A stretch of DNA of 64,000 nt from Amblyornis subalaris (lineage: Eukaryota > Chordata > Aves > Passeriformes > Ptilonorhynchidae). Of the stretch, positions 39,450 through 52,491 are shown one piece after another. The stretch lies in assembly GCA_018881555.1 (NCBI GenBank), contig JACAXG010000053.1:3275210-3339209 (forward strand). Direction: 5' to 3'. Within the stretch, counting starts at the first letter, position 1. The number at the start of each line of letters is the position of its first letter. The translations under genes were made by a program, and so were the position numbers. Under the pieces are notes generated by a model, which was not told where the DNA came from, did not search any database, and saw nothing but the letters and a program-made list of their open reading frames with translations.

Positions 39450-41304
39450 GGCTCTCAAACTGAGCTAGAGAGTGAGAGGACTAATCAGACTTTGGGGACT
39501 ATACAAATTTGACAGCAGTGACTGAGATAGAAATGGAGGGGGAAACAAGGAGGGGATTTGAAAAGTAGTGACTGAATCACAGGGGAAAGGAACAAATGTT
39601 TCAACATCAGTTTATGGCTGCAGTAGTCTTTAATTTTGGTAATNGAGTACCAATGGGCTGAAGGAGGGAAGTCAAAGCGGTGCTGAGACGAGAAGGGCAG
39701 GGCTACCTACTGCAAACACAGAGTGAACAGGGTTAGAGGGAAGAGTGATTAGCTTTGCTGGCAGGCACAGTAACCAGGACTGCAGGATTCTTCAAACTCT
39801 TTTTCTTTTTCAAATCCATCTTTTGATGATGCTTCCAGTAATTAAGGTCACCACACTAGAGCATTTACTGTTTGCCATGAGGAAAATCATCCTGAATTTG
39901 ACAAATAGCATTTGTGTTTGTCTTAACTCCTCATCAAACAAGACCTAGAATTTTTACTCAGCTGCAGGAACAAGTTTTCTTGCCTCTCTGAAAACTCAGA
40001 AGAGCAGATATTCTCACAAGATTTCCAACATATATATGCCTTCAGAAATATCAGCAGAGACTTTTTCCAAAGAGTCCATTTCAGTACCAGAGGTTTAACT
40101 TCAGAAAGAAGAAAGTATAAGTATGAGATGGAGGATATGATTACAAAAAACCCACGCTCTTTATAGGCTTACTAATTTAAACACAGTGCCACAAGACATG
40201 GTTTGGAACCGGCTTTTCACTGCCCTCCCTGAAACATGAGTAACAAAAACTTGTATCTGCTACAAAATACTTATTAGGTAAACCTTGAGTGACCACAGTG
40301 CTATTTCTAATGTAACTGTCTTTCTGTCTCCTAGATAACTGTTCTGACTTAGAAGAGACAGGAGAGGAACCAGAGAACAAATGAAATGTTATTCATGGAA
40401 AATAGCATACAACAGCCTCAGTTTCTCTTAAGATAAAATGAAAAATTCTTGAGCTCAGTAGGTGGAGCACCTTCAACTCCTTAAAGCCACTGATATTTTG
40501 TGAGGGTGAATCCCTCATTTCTTTCTAATCGTCTCTTTTCCCGATGCCTCCATCAGCAGCAGAGCTTGTTCACAGCTCAGCAGCTCCATGTAAAGCACAA
40601 CTGGCTCCTCAGAAGCCCATGGGAGAAAGAGGTCAGCCTGGGCTCTTGGAAGGAATATCTCTTGAAAGGAAAATTGCATCAAATGACTTACTGGCAGCAT
40701 TCATGTTAAAAGCCAGGGGAACACAAATCGCTTTTAAATAAGAAGAGGCTCCAGACTGCAGATTCATCTAGATCCANACCCACAGCTTCAGCTTCCATCT
40801 GTGATTTTGCTAAGCACGTGGAGGATCTCCATGAGGCATCTCTTAGTAGGACATGCGGGGTACATTTTTAAAGTTGGTTCCACAAAGGAAAGCACAGCTG
40901 CTGAGAGGGAACAGATTTTGCAACCACAGAAGTACTTTCTCTATCTTTAATCAAAAAGAAGACAAGAATGTAGGACAGTAGCTTTGCATTAAATACAAAT
41001 TTAAAAATATTTCTTTCTCTGAGCAGCAGCAGCAATTAAGCATTGCTATAGCCTCGCTTGAACTCACTGTTCATATATCCTACTTGTTCAATGCATTAGG
41101 AGCTTTTTTTTTATTATTTCTCACTGTCTTGACAACACAGAGCCTAATGAAGTTTTAGAGCACGACCTGGTCTCCTGGATACTACACGTTGATGACAGAT
41201 ATTATCAGCTAGGTGGGTATTTCTATACAGCAGAATATTTTAATAAACAAGATGTTCCAATTTAATAATANTGGCAGGAAAGCTGAAACTTATCATCTGA
41301 AACA

Positions 41305-41345
41305 CTCCATAAACAGGATTGTTGTGAGGATGAAGTGATGAAAAG
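41305..41345 (+). mobile_element. possible MIR-like SINE scrap
   Basis: The segment GATTGTTGTGAGGATGAAGT resembles the 3' half of the MIR consensus, where GTTGTTGTGAGGATTAAATG is typical. Flanking similarity fades within 20-30 bp and no tRNA-like head or L2-like tail is visible. Ancient MIR copies occur at low density in bird genomes, so the call is possible but could be coincidence. Confidence 0.2.
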
Positions 41346-44300
41346 GTGAATATTAGTATTTGTTACAGAAGAGGAATCTTCAGTAGATGGGTTTACTCAC
41401 TAGATTAAAGTTGNGATATGAGGACATGGCAAAGAGAGAGGGGTAAAAGGATTTTCACTACAATGGTAATAACCAGCTGAAAATGATGATATCTTTTGAA
41501 TAGGATTGGAAGAAGTCCACAGATTCTTGGGCTGATTAAACAGTGCTCTCATCTCTGTCAGTTATTATTCTTATGAGAATTTTTTTTATTTTCCAAATAA
41601 ATCCATCCCAGATCTTTCAGATCTGTTTTCTAACTGTAGACTGTAGCTCTTTTCTTGGGTAGATCTCCGCTGAAGGCCTGACCTTGTCCTGCTCTGCACT
41701 GTGCAGTTTTCACCCCATCCACTTACCTGGCNACCCTCTGCTTTTTCCAATTCCCTTAGGAAATAAGATGTAGACACTTACTCAGCACTACTTTTTATCC
41801 TGTACTTTCTGCCACCTTATCACCCATTCCTTCTTCCCTTCCTCCTCTCACTTTCTCATCTGGGATTTTTTGAACACAAAGAAAAGCTTGTATATGCCAC
41901 AAAATACTGGATGTACCCAGAGCAGCCAAAAGGCTGGAGAGTCGATATAACAAAATTTTGACCAATCAACACACATTNCTGCAATTTTTAACTACTTGTA
42001 CTGACTTTAATGCTCTGTTTAGAGTCTGTGGGAGGTGTTTGACAAGCAAGGGTGCTCAGACAGCTATTCCCTCCTCTTTTCCGTGTTCCTCTGAATGTGG
42101 CTTAAACAGATTTCTCAAAACTGCACTGGTCTCAGGCACCCACTCACCATTTATCCTCCCAAGCCATTAATCACAATCATGTGCAATTTAGAGCAGTTCC
42201 TGGTCTTTTTCCCTGAAATGAAAGAGTCTCTCTTGTCATGAATATTATTGGTCATGAATCACAGTGATTTCCAGCCATGCCATCAATTATAAACACAGCT
42301 AATTGAAGTGCCGATAGAGCTGCCTCTCCTCAGTGAGGCTCCTGCCATGAATTTCTCTGGCCATCAATCACTGTATCATCAAAGAAGAGACTCCTCTTCA
42401 CTCCCCTNTGCTGACCTGAAGCCAAGGCACCAGTATTGGCTTCCTGAAGTTATCAGGCTATGTAATGTCATAAAAACACTTCTAATCAGTTAACCAAGGA
42501 AGATGCTGTCTCCCTCTGTGCCTATATTGCTTTCAAGTCTCTTTCATGGTTTTCAGATCTCTGNATTAGACTGGCATCATCAGGGAAATCAGCAGAGAGC
42601 TTTCTCTCTGGCCTTAAGGTCTCATGCCAAGTGAATATTCTCCATACTTTTTTTCAGGGGAGAGACACAGATGCAGCTGTGTACAATGTGACTCTGTCTC
42701 CTCTCCTTGGACACACAGAAAGTGCTGCCTCCCAGCTGTTTGTGAGCGCTTTTGGGATGTATGCTGCTGCTCAAATGATAAGTAGTAGCCAAAATCTATC
42801 ACTTTTGTTCCTCATGATAGCATTCATGGGAAATAGATCTTGTGCTGGACTGTGAGCAAGGAAGAGGAAGACTGGGAATTTGAACTGTTCCTAGCAAAAG
42901 AACAAGAAAACGGATTGCCTTTGCTGGCTGTAACTTTAAACACAAAGCAGTGTGAGAGCACAGAATTCAGTAATTCTTCTGGATGTCGTGCAAGAGAAAC
43001 CACAGTGAAAAAAAAATAGAAGGCTGAATTTGTTTGCTCTTTAGCTGGCGAAGTATCAATCTGCAAGTGACGGAGGAAATGTGCACTAATGTGAATGAAT
43101 TCATCAACTCCTAGAACACCCACTTGTCACCCACACAAAAACATTATTTGAAATGCAACCAATTCCACTTTCACAAATTGCACTGACACACAATCAGTCT
43201 GNCATTTTCAGAACCAAGACTACCAGATAATGCCCCTTCCCNCCCAGTTCACTGCTTCTGGTAGCTACAGTCACTTCCATCGCTTTCAGCTGTGAACTTC
43301 AGCCAAATTTGAATGATCCTTTCCCCTGTTTCAGGTGCCATTGATTGTTCCAGAAAAAAGGACCAGCTATCACCATCTCTATTAAGCACCAAACCACAAC
43401 CTTCACTCTTCACCTCTGGTTTTCACTGACCAAGAACTCTTTCTCATGGCTTCCTCACATTGCCACTGATTCCTTCAACGACTCCAGTTCTCTTAATCAT
43501 TCTTTCAATAGCTTGGAAATCTGAGGCTTGGGCCTCAGCCATTGGGGATATCTAGTCCTCAGAGGTACCTGTGATATGCCTTTGGTGCCAGGTCTGCACT
43601 GTGAGACATGGCATGGGTGGTGTGGCAAAGCCAGGCACCTCGGTGTCTGAAGGACGCTTGGAGATGCACCTGCTCAATAGCCATCCCACCAGGGACTCCC
43701 ACTGAGGTAGACAGCAGCAATTACAGACTTCAATGAAGCTGGAGTAGCTGGTTCATACAGGCAGCTGCAGAACTGTCTACCACCTGCTGCCTTTGTCTTG
43801 TCTTTAGAGGCCTCCTTATGAATCTCTCCTTCCCCTCCAAAGCTCATCCAAACATGGTTTACTTCTAGTCCTTGGTGTTCTCTGCTTAAACTTGGATTTT
43901 TCTAGTTCACTACCAGCCCAGTCTTCACACCAACCCAGTCACTAATAAACGATATTCTAACTCCTAATCCTACCAAATAACTGGGTGAGTGGTCTCAGCT
44001 GAGTTAACCACAGCAGTCAGCAACTTACAAAATCCTAACTCTCCCTACTGCACCAGACCCTCCAGACCACCATGAGAGAGCACTGCACTCTGTACTATCT
44101 GTACCTCATCCTTTTTAGTCAGCATTAGTACAGGAAAGGGATGGGGCAGAGATTTGACAAAAATATTTTTGGAGCCATTTTCTTTAGCAAATGGGAGTAA
44201 TTCTCTTATGTGAACTCAAAAGATGATCAGGCAGGAACTACAAGTCAGATGCACATGCATGTAAGAAGCACTCTGTACTAACAGGACCAAAAATGCCAAT

Positions 44301-44671
44301 ATTTCCAGTAAGCCAAACATTAATAAGTTGAGAAGTGTGAGTTAAGACTGTCAGTTATGAAGAAAAGAACTCTCTGGTCAGCTAAAACCTTTTCCAGTAT
44401 CTAATTTAACCATTCTCCATACCTTCCAAAGTGATTGAGACAGTAAATTGTTCACCTTCCCCAGAGAAGTTCATGGGAGGTACTGCAACGATATCAGAAT
44501 ACAGATTCAGAAATGACAATTCATGTGACCTTTTTCTCCATTTGCCTCGTGAATAAATATCCATTACTTTAACCATAATGCAGACCACAGGCTATTGCCT
44601 GTTTTCAATTCCCCTGAAGCAGTAAGCTTACTGGAAAAAAATATTCTGAACATTTTAATATCAGAGATATG

Positions 44672-44687
44672 AAAAAAAAAAAAAAAA
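44672..44687. repeat. A16 homopolymer
   Basis: A run of 16 adenines in unique sequence. No polyadenylation signal or retrocopy-like sequence lies immediately upstream, and no flanking duplication was seen. Confidence 0.9.
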
Positions 44688-45120
44688 TCATTATTAGTCT
44701 AGGGATAACCTAAGTCCCATACCTGAAATATTTTGCATTTTGCAAAAGAAAGAACTCTTGACTCAGTCTCAACAAAGGGTGAATGACCTTATACTTAATT
44801 TCAAAAAGATAAGGTCTGTCAAGATTAGAATAAGATTATTGAATGTCTCCTTTCTTTTTCCTTGAATTGATATAGTACATCCCATGACACAAAATCAATA
44901 TTGTCTAAAAACTGTAGACTGAACAGTCTCCAAGAAAATAAGAGCAGGAGGGAATATGAATGCATCACATAGAACTCCCAGTACAGGCAATTTAGTAGTA
45001 AAAGACAATGTGCTTTGGTGCAGAGGTCATCACCAGGCAGAACCCAGTGGATTACATTCCTCTGGTGTGGAAAACTGCAAAATATTGGACAGTGACAACT
45101 TCATTGAGAGCCTGGGAAGG

Positions 45121-45420
45121 AATCACAGAATCTCACAGAATCACAGAATCACCAGGTTGGAAGAGACCTTCAAGATCACCGAGTCCAACCCATTCCCTAA
45201 CACCACCTCAACTAAACCATGGCACCGAGTGCCACCTCCAATCTTTTTTTAAACACATCCAGGGATGGTGACTCCACCACCTCCCCAGGCAAACGATTCC
45301 AGAACTTTATCACTCTTTCAGTAAAAAACTTTTTCCTAACATCCAGCCTAAATTTCCCTTGGAGCAGCTTGAGGAGCACTGTGACTCCTCCTTCTTATAC
45401 TGCTGTTGCTATCACATCCA
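45121..45420 (-). mobile_element. CR1 LINE 3' fragment, ATTCTGTG octamer class
   Basis: The antisense element starts with repeated 'TCACAGAATCACAGAATCAC', then 'GGTTGGAAGAGACCTTCAAG', 'CACCGAGTCCAACCC', 'ACTAAACCATGGCACCGAGT', 'AGGGATGGTGACTCCACCAC', 'TTTTTCCTAACATCCAGCCT' and a degenerate 'GGAGCAGCTTGAGG' block. It is the best-preserved 3' end in the window. Its octamers are of the ATTCTGTG type, unlike most copies here. Similarity becomes weak after about 45395, so the distal boundary is approximate. Confidence 0.95.
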
Positions 45421-48400
45421 GTGCCTGTCCCCTCAAGTCTCACCTGCAGTAATCCCAAAAACTGACACTATCTCTTCACTATCCACCTGCTGGAAGGTCT
45501 TAACACACGAAAATTAATAATGAATGGGAGACAATGGCCAGTCATTTAGAAGTAAAGAACACCTTGTCCAATCTGCTTGAGTCTACATAGAAAATTGTTA
45601 ATGATTCTTTAGAAAATATAAAGATTTATATAAATTACAAACATACCCAGATTATCTCCTCTGTAGAAGTGCAATGGAAGGATATGCAGCTTTGAGCATG
45701 ACTTGCTCAAATTTTATGTCCTGCACCTATTTTTGGCACTAGCAAGTTAAATATCTCCCACCCCTTCGTTCAGCCGATGTACCTGATTCTTTCTGATAAA
45801 TGCAGGTAACTGTTTTCTGTGTTTGGGAACTACAAACTGAAATTGCTCTTCTGTTACTTTCTCTTTCTTTTCTCCTTTGTACACATGTGCATTTTATTTA
45901 CTTTGGTCATCAAATTATTTTAGAAAATAGGTTATACAGTCAGAGCTCATTTAAGATGGAGAAGGGTGGTTTAACACTTAAAAAAAATAAGAACTCTCTT
46001 CTGTAATAAATTCAGTCTGATCACTCCTCAGTAGGTGTGCCATAACAAAATATCTAACCTCATAAAGAAATCCTGTATCTCCAGCTGGGCCCTGGGCCCT
46101 TCTGGGCTTCTGATGGTGCCAGACTGTGATTAAGCCTAGGTTTAGTATTTATTTTTCACTTGTTATTACTTTCTCCTATTCCCTTTGGCTTAGTTCACCT
46201 ACCCAGGAAACCCTGAACCATCAAAGACATTTACTTGCCTCCCACTAACCAGGCTGGTCTCATTAAATGGCTTTAAGCTCTTCCAAGATCAGAGTTTTTG
46301 GCTGCACATTTGAATCAGAAGTCCTTTTGTAGGTAAGGCAGCCAGCACAATGGGCTGTGATTCTGGCCTGCAGCTCCTCGCAGTATTATAATGTAGATAA
46401 ATAATAGTGGTGTGAGTCACAGCAGAAGAGACACCTTCTAATTGAGAAAACAAACCTAAACAAAGACAAAACNCACAGAAGACTGCATTTCTTGCTGATG
46501 ATTCGAATGATGTAGCAGCTTGTTTCCCCTTACAGCAAGAAATGACATATAACAGATAAGTAGCTGTACCAAAAAACTTCATTTACTATATGCACCACTG
46601 GAGCTTGTTGCAGATGTACATTTTTAGAAAATTATGTCCTTAGCACTCCTATTTTTGCCTGTGTTTGTATGATGAGTATTGTGTTCTAATTTATTTTTAA
46701 TGCGCAACTTACCCATTACTGCCAGCCATTCTTTGAATGAAATGTTGCTTCTCCACGAGTATTTCTGCATAAATATTTTATAATTGAACTAAATAAAAAA
46801 TCGCCTTATAAATACTTGAAGTTAAACTGCTGAAAAAGCACAAGCAATTCCATTCCACTTTCACGTTTATTCCTGTTATTTTGTAAGGAAATCTTGTTAA
46901 GGCAAACTCTCAATTTTACTCCAGTTTGCACTAAATAACAAGACAATAAGCTAATTTTCAACATGAATAGGAATGAAACACAAATCTGTTACTGATACAA
47001 GGCACCTGTGCTATAATTTAAATTATGGAGTAATGGCTGCAGACCTATTTAAGCCTGGTATAAAAAAAACAAACAGCTTTCCGCTCCATACAGGCTCTGT
47101 AGTTCCTGAGTCCCTTTGAGATCTTAGTGTGCTAAAACAACAAATAAAAATAGAATATTTTACAATGTGAGAGAAATTACCAGCATAGAAAATTAAGAAG
47201 AATCCATTTTACGATCAAACTAAATGCTGCTTCAACACACAGTGCAAAAAAATGTCAGCTTTGTGTCAATAGTGTGTATCTGTATTTGGTTTAAAACAGA
47301 TATTTGAAAAGTGGGCCACTTACCATCTGAAATCCTGTTATATCAACACAAAGAAAGAAAAAAAAAATTATGAAGATGCACAGAAGTTTAGGGAATACAC
47401 GTATGAGGACCCCATTCTTCATTTATTTATCTTTATGATTGAGAAAGTCCAAATAAAATAATTTCCATAAAATTAATAAGATAATAGGGACTTATAAAAA
47501 TGTTTCATTACAGAATGTAAACAAACCCTGGAAGCACAAGCATGCAAACTCTAATCAGCATAAAGGTACAAAAGAAAAAAGAGAATTGCTTCTAATCACA
47601 ACTATCTCCAGTCAAGAAGGTCTGTTGCCACTGTTGAATGTGATCGTTTTTCTCCATTTATCATCAAAATCAGAATCCCATAACCAATGTATTTAGTCAC
47701 TTTTGCCACAATAAGTAAATGCCTCAAGGCTCTGTGTAGCAACTCCTTTACACAGGAAAGATTTACTAGAAGCTTGATTAAATGGAACTGAAATATATTT
47801 GTTTTGCTATAAACTGTAGGATGAGAGCACCATCCTCTTCAGAAGCCTGGAGAAACTGGGCCAGAAGCTGGGCCTCAGCCCCCATAGACAAGGTCAACTG
47901 CTTTTCGTGATAAAGAATTATAACAAACTCAGGGTACTTTGGCAGATTTGCGAAAGCAAAGATCTGCTTAACGTAAGAAATCCACTTATGAAGAAGAGTC
48001 AGTAAAGATCATCACGAGTTCACTGTCTTGAAGAATACAAATCTCTCTAATCAGAGCAGAAAGCCTAACTGGAATGATGAAGGCTTCCAGTATAGTTTGG
48101 AGTGCTACTTAATATTATGCAGACACACAAACACTGAAATGGAGCAGCTTTTCTTCGCTGTCTGCCTTGTTAATGAGCATGTTCCTCCATCTTGAATAAT
48201 AACTGCAGCCTCTGCCAGGTCTTGGCTGGTCTGGGTCTGGGTTCAGTGTGTCTTCCCCGAAATGCTAAAGCATCTGTCATCGAAAATGGAAAATAATGTC
48301 CTGTCTTTAGAAAGTGCTGAGCTGAGTGGGTGGGCATTGAGTTACACTCCATCCTTTCAACTAATGAGCATCATAGGCTTAACCAGGCAGGAGAGGAGGT

Positions 48401-51293
48401 TTGCTCCTTAAAGAGAGAAAAATCCCCAACAGGAAATCCAGTGTCCTCCCCCAGACTAAACAGATAAGAATTAATCCCCTTTCCTTGTTACAGGAAAGTC
48501 TATTTGCCGTGCCTCAGCTCAAACANGTTTCACCCTGAAGCTGTATTGCCGTCTGCCAATCCCAGCCTGGGCTTCTGGGCAGGGAGGCCTCGCTGGGTTT
48601 CAACTTGACCACACTTTAACTGAAAGTATTTACTCTACTTACTCTTTCTGACAAGTCCCTTCCTTGCTAGTTGTCCTCATCCCAGTTTCTGCCGCTGGTT
48701 CCTCATGTGCGGCCCTTTCCACAAGTTATTTCTGCTTCTTTTTCTATCCCTGCTACCCACTTGCTGCTTGTGCTGCTGTGCTGTGATGTTGGCCTTTCAA
48801 GGCGAGTGCAGCAATCCACAGATGCTTTTGCCATGTAAACTCTGCTTCTCGGTCATCTTCAAGAGAATTAGCAAGTATTAGATTAACTGTTTAGCCCAGG
48901 CCCTCCAGATATAGCTGGGTTTATTCGGTGTTTTGCCACAGGAAGAATAGTTCATCCAAATTTATAACTTCTTTTTAAAGCACAATGTGTCCCATGTGAA
49001 ATGCAAATGAAGCCTCTTCAGCTTAGTTAATTTGTATTCATTTTCTTCACACTCCTTTACCCCAACCACATATCCCTAGCACCTGGATCACCTCTCTTTC
49101 TAGGACTTTTCTAGGGCTCTTTTTAATCCTGACTTAAAAATACACACGTACAATTCCAACAATTAATTTTAAAATGTGGCCTTATATATATAGCAGTATT
49201 GGCAGAGCAAAACAGAGGGTAACCTGGGGTGCAGGAGTTGCAATGTGTGGCCAGTGATGAAAACAATGAGACCCTCACAGAGCACCTTTCCCAACAAAAA
49301 AGTTGCCTGAAGCTACACTCTCACTCCATATTCTGTACCTGTGTGTTTCAGAAATAGCCCTGAACTGATGGCACCACTAAGCAATTACAGCCATAAAAGT
49401 AATTTCCAAACAGCTTTCCATCTGCTTGTCAGATATGAACATCCTTTGGATCTATCTTCAGACTTTCACACATATTTTGGAAATATTTTGGAGAAGAGGT
49501 ATGCAGCAGTGTGCATTTTCCATATGTACAAAATCTTAACATTCACTGGATTACTTTTAGGCGTAGCTGCAAAGATTTAGGGGCAGACACTAACTACAGG
49601 TGGAGCTATCTGGGCTTCACAATATCTGGAAACTCCAGAACTCACTGAGTGGGGTTAGCACAAATCTAGATGTTAACAGACTTGAAAGATAAGGCTCATT
49701 TGCTGCCCCTTCAGGCTCCCAGAGTTTCTCGTTGGTGAGGAGGAGATTGTGAAATGAGGCTTGCACTTCTGAGGAAACTATATCCATAGGCTTCTGGACC
49801 GAGGAAAGCAGAAATTAACTGAACAGCTGCAGTGCTGTTTAGACCTGTAGGTGCTGGAACAGTGTGTGATGCTCCTGGCACCTGAATGGAGGTATCCACA
49901 CGGCAGTTTCAAAGCACCTGCCCTGTTCTGCGTGTCTGGGTTCCTGCTCTGAACGGCTCAGAGGCGCCAGTGTCCCTCCAGCCACTGCAGGGACTTGTCT
50001 GGGTACTGGTCCAGNGGCACTGTTACAGCAAGGAACTCTCAGCTTCAGGTCTGGGTCCCCATTCCTGATCAACCACAGCATTGCACACTCTGGCATCATT
50101 TTGGCACATCCTGGCTTCATTTTGGCACACCGGTTGGCCCTCTGAAGGGAGGAACAGGACATGGGGATTTGAGTGCAGCTCTAGCTGCAGTATGGATGGA
50201 TCTGCGCTCTGCCAGCATCCAGCTGCTTGCCCCAAGGTACTTGAGCAGATGCCTAAGCTGAACAAAGCCCTCACTCCTACCCTCAGAACCAAGATGTTCA
50301 GCTCTGTGCCACTCTTGCCATCCTGCCACAAGCCACACCTGACACACTGAAAGCAGCCCTTTCATTTCATAAACTACTCACAATTTCATATGTTTAGGCA
50401 GAATTAATGAAATATGTATAAGACAAACACCGCTGTGTAGTGCACCTATCTGAAGGTTCAGACTGCTCTCTTGTATGGCCAGATCCTTTCCCAGCCCCAC
50501 CAGTAACGGTGCCTCTCACACGGCCAGAAAGACCAGCTTCTCCTCACTATATCGAAATGACAAAAGGTTCCTATACTTCCCCATTAGTCTAATCGGTGAG
50601 CTGGTCACATGGGTACATTTCAGAGCAATGTCATCTCTTTCAGAGTCCTGCAGAACCAGAAGTAGCAGATTTGTTGTCTGGTTCCAAACAATGCCTTGGG
50701 AACTCATTTTACAAAATACGGTTTCAGTTCATTTTTTATTTAAAAATAGTTAAACCATGTTTTGAAATAGATCTAGTAAAGGTCATAATTTTGGTTAATA
50801 TTTTTGGGGCACTGAGTCTATGTCTTCTCTCTTTTTCAGAAGTCCTTAGTGCTTCAGTTTGCTTCTGATCAATTGTTGTGCCCAATTGTATTTCTCTTTC
50901 AATCAGGCCTCGTAATAAATAGCAAGGTGGTGCAGTCATCACAAGGAAAATCACTAAACAGCATAAGGAAAGCTTAGAGATATAGTTTGTCAGAAGCATA
51001 CCTAGTCCAAAGGACCAGTAGAAGCCTATTAATAAATGTTTCTATTCCCAGGATTTGAGAGGTCAGCTCTCTGGTTTATAAATAACTCATGTTGTGGAAA
51101 AACTTGTAAGAAAGTAGAGGAAGCGACCTAACAAGGGCACTGGGGGAAATCCCTTTCATGCTGGTGTTTTACAAGTGGTTGGGTGTCCTGAACAGGATCC
51201 ATCTATTGGCTGCCTGTACCCCTTGCCAAAAATCTGTTAGCTGAGAGTGAGCCATGGTCATGAGCTTCCTACCCTGAAACTGCTGCCCCGAGT
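45421..51293. other. gene-free unique sequence with a GC-richer segment
   Basis: No gene is supported. AT-rich non-repetitive sequence dominates 46.6-47.8 kb. A GC-richer zone spans about 48.5-48.8 kb and another about 49.9-50.3 kb, where several overlapping short frames open on both strands, as expected from fewer stop codons. A 21-bp-period imperfect repeat lies at 50078-50133. Nothing else is recognised. Confidence 0.55.
50078..50133. repeat. imperfect 21-bp-period tandem repeat, about 2.7 copies
   Basis: Three successive units begin at 50078, 50099 and 50120. They share a TTTTGGCACA...CTGGC...TCA pattern; the first unit is the most diverged. On the minus strand a 107-codon frame reads it as a Cys-Ala-Lys-Met heptad repeated twice plus a partial copy. 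No domain accompanies it, so the coding reading is probably incidental. Confidence 0.7.
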
Positions 51294-51860
51294 GAATCAT
51301 AGACTATTTTAGCTTGGAAAAGACCTCTAAGATCAGCGAGCCCTACCCAGCACCACTGTGTTCACCACTAAACCATGTCCCCAAATGCCACACCCACATG
51401 TCTTTTAAACACCTGCAGGGATGGTGACTCCACCACTTCCCTGGGCAGCCTGTTCCAAAGCCTAACTATCCTTTCAGTGAAGACATTTTTCCTGATATCC
51501 AATCTAAACCTCTCCTGGCACAACTTGAGGCTATTTCCTCTTGTTCTATCTCTTGTTACCTGGGAGGAGAGACTGACCCCCACCTGGCTACACTCTCCTT
51601 TTGGGGCGTTGTAGAGAGCAGTAAGGACCTCCCTGAGCCTCCTTTTCTCCAGGCTATACCACCCCAGCTCCCTCAGCTGCTCCTCATAGGACTTATGCTC
51701 GAGAGCCTTCCCAGCTCCATTGCCCTTCTCTGGACACACTCCAGCACCTCAATGTCTTTCCTGTAGTAAGGGACCCAAAACTGAGCACAGGATTTGAGGT
51801 GAGGCCTCACCAGTGTCAAGTACAGGGGGACAATCGCTGCCCTGGTATGTGCTGCCTGAC
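51294..51860 (-). mobile_element. CR1 LINE 3' fragment, longest in window
   Basis: An antisense CR1 of about 570 bp. From its 3' end (low coordinate) it shows eroded octamers 'GAATCATAGACTATTTTAGC', then 'AGACCTCTAAGATCAGCGAG', 'ACTAAACCATGTCCCCAAAT', 'TTTTTCCTGATATCCAATCT', 'GGCTACACTCTCCTTTTGG', 'TCCTTTTCTCCAGGCTATAC' and 'AGGTGAGGCCTCACCAGTGT'. Protein similarity on the minus strand continues to about 51860 and perhaps to 51905. It keeps the end of the reverse-transcriptase ORF but no catalytic core. It is dead through truncation and frameshift. Confidence 0.95.
51368..51860 (-). pseudogene. CR1 ORF2 C-terminal remnant, frameshifted
   Basis: Two minus-strand frames together cover the C-terminal end of the CR1 reverse-transcriptase protein. 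The upstream one (51673-51930) reads [17 protein letters not shown] and [15 protein letters not shown]. The downstream one (51368-51739) reads [32 protein letters not shown] and [19 protein letters not shown]. They overlap between 51673 and 51739, where the coding sense passes from one frame to the other just after the QRRAMEL segment, so at least one indel breaks the ORF. The endonuclease and RT catalytic regions are absent. Confidence 0.85.
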
Positions 51861-52426
51861 TGATAAACTTCACATTCAGGTCGGTGCCACAAGCAATAGT
51901 GACTTGCCTTAAATTCATACATATTACCAATGTAAAAGGGAATTTTAAAGGCTATTTAAATACAGAATATTTAATCACTGAGTAAGTGAAAGCTATCTGA
52001 ACTTTAATGTGAATCTCAAAATCTTTTTCCTACTTATTTTATACTTTCTTAATCTTTAACATTTCGTCAAACCAGAAAGTGTGCTTTGAGTGCTGGAAGT
52101 TGGCACAGAAAAGTGGTGCAGGCAGTTTTGCTGCTAAGGCAGATCTCAATGAAATGTAGTGTAATTTATTTCAAGGGGAAAAAAAATCCTCACCAGACTG
52201 TCAACCCCTCTTCTTCAATTGTAGATTATGTCATTGATCAGGGAAAGAATAAAAGTCATTCTACTACTATCTCAAGGAGATCCAATGCACAAGGCACACA
52301 AAAAAAAATTTAAAAAGAAGACAAAAATATTTTCCTTTTTTTCCTTGGGATTGTCTCCCTTACTCATCTCCAGCTAATTGGTGTTTTTAACTCTCTCTAC
52401 ATAGTAACATAAATACATATTAGCAT

Positions 52427-52491
52427 TATATATATAGATATATATATACACACACATATATATACACACACACACACATATATATATATAT
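52427..52491. repeat. compound (TA)n(CA)n(TA)n(CA)n(TA)n microsatellite
   Basis: Alternating blocks of TA and CA dinucleotides extend for about 65 bp with a single GA interruption early on. It is the longest simple repeat in the window. All blocks are alternating purine-pyrimidine. Length polymorphism is likely. No gene is associated. Confidence 0.95.

Larger units (their letters stand above)
34731..45120. other. gene-free unique sequence
   Basis: No gene is supported. All frames are under 100 codons and lack recognisable domains. Locally GC-richer patches occur at about 35.15-35.35 and 43.55-43.75 kb. AT-rich stretches that are not low-complexity occur at 36.3-36.8 and 38.3-38.6 kb. There is one nested inverted repeat (39402-39449), a possible MIR-like scrap (41305-41345) and an A16 run (44672-44687). 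Confidence 0.58.

Noticed and set aside
49839..50365. Several overlapping frames of 80-107 codons on both strands
   Set aside because: They coincide with a GC-richer patch where stop codons are rarer. Frames open on both strands at once, which is the signature of composition rather than coding.
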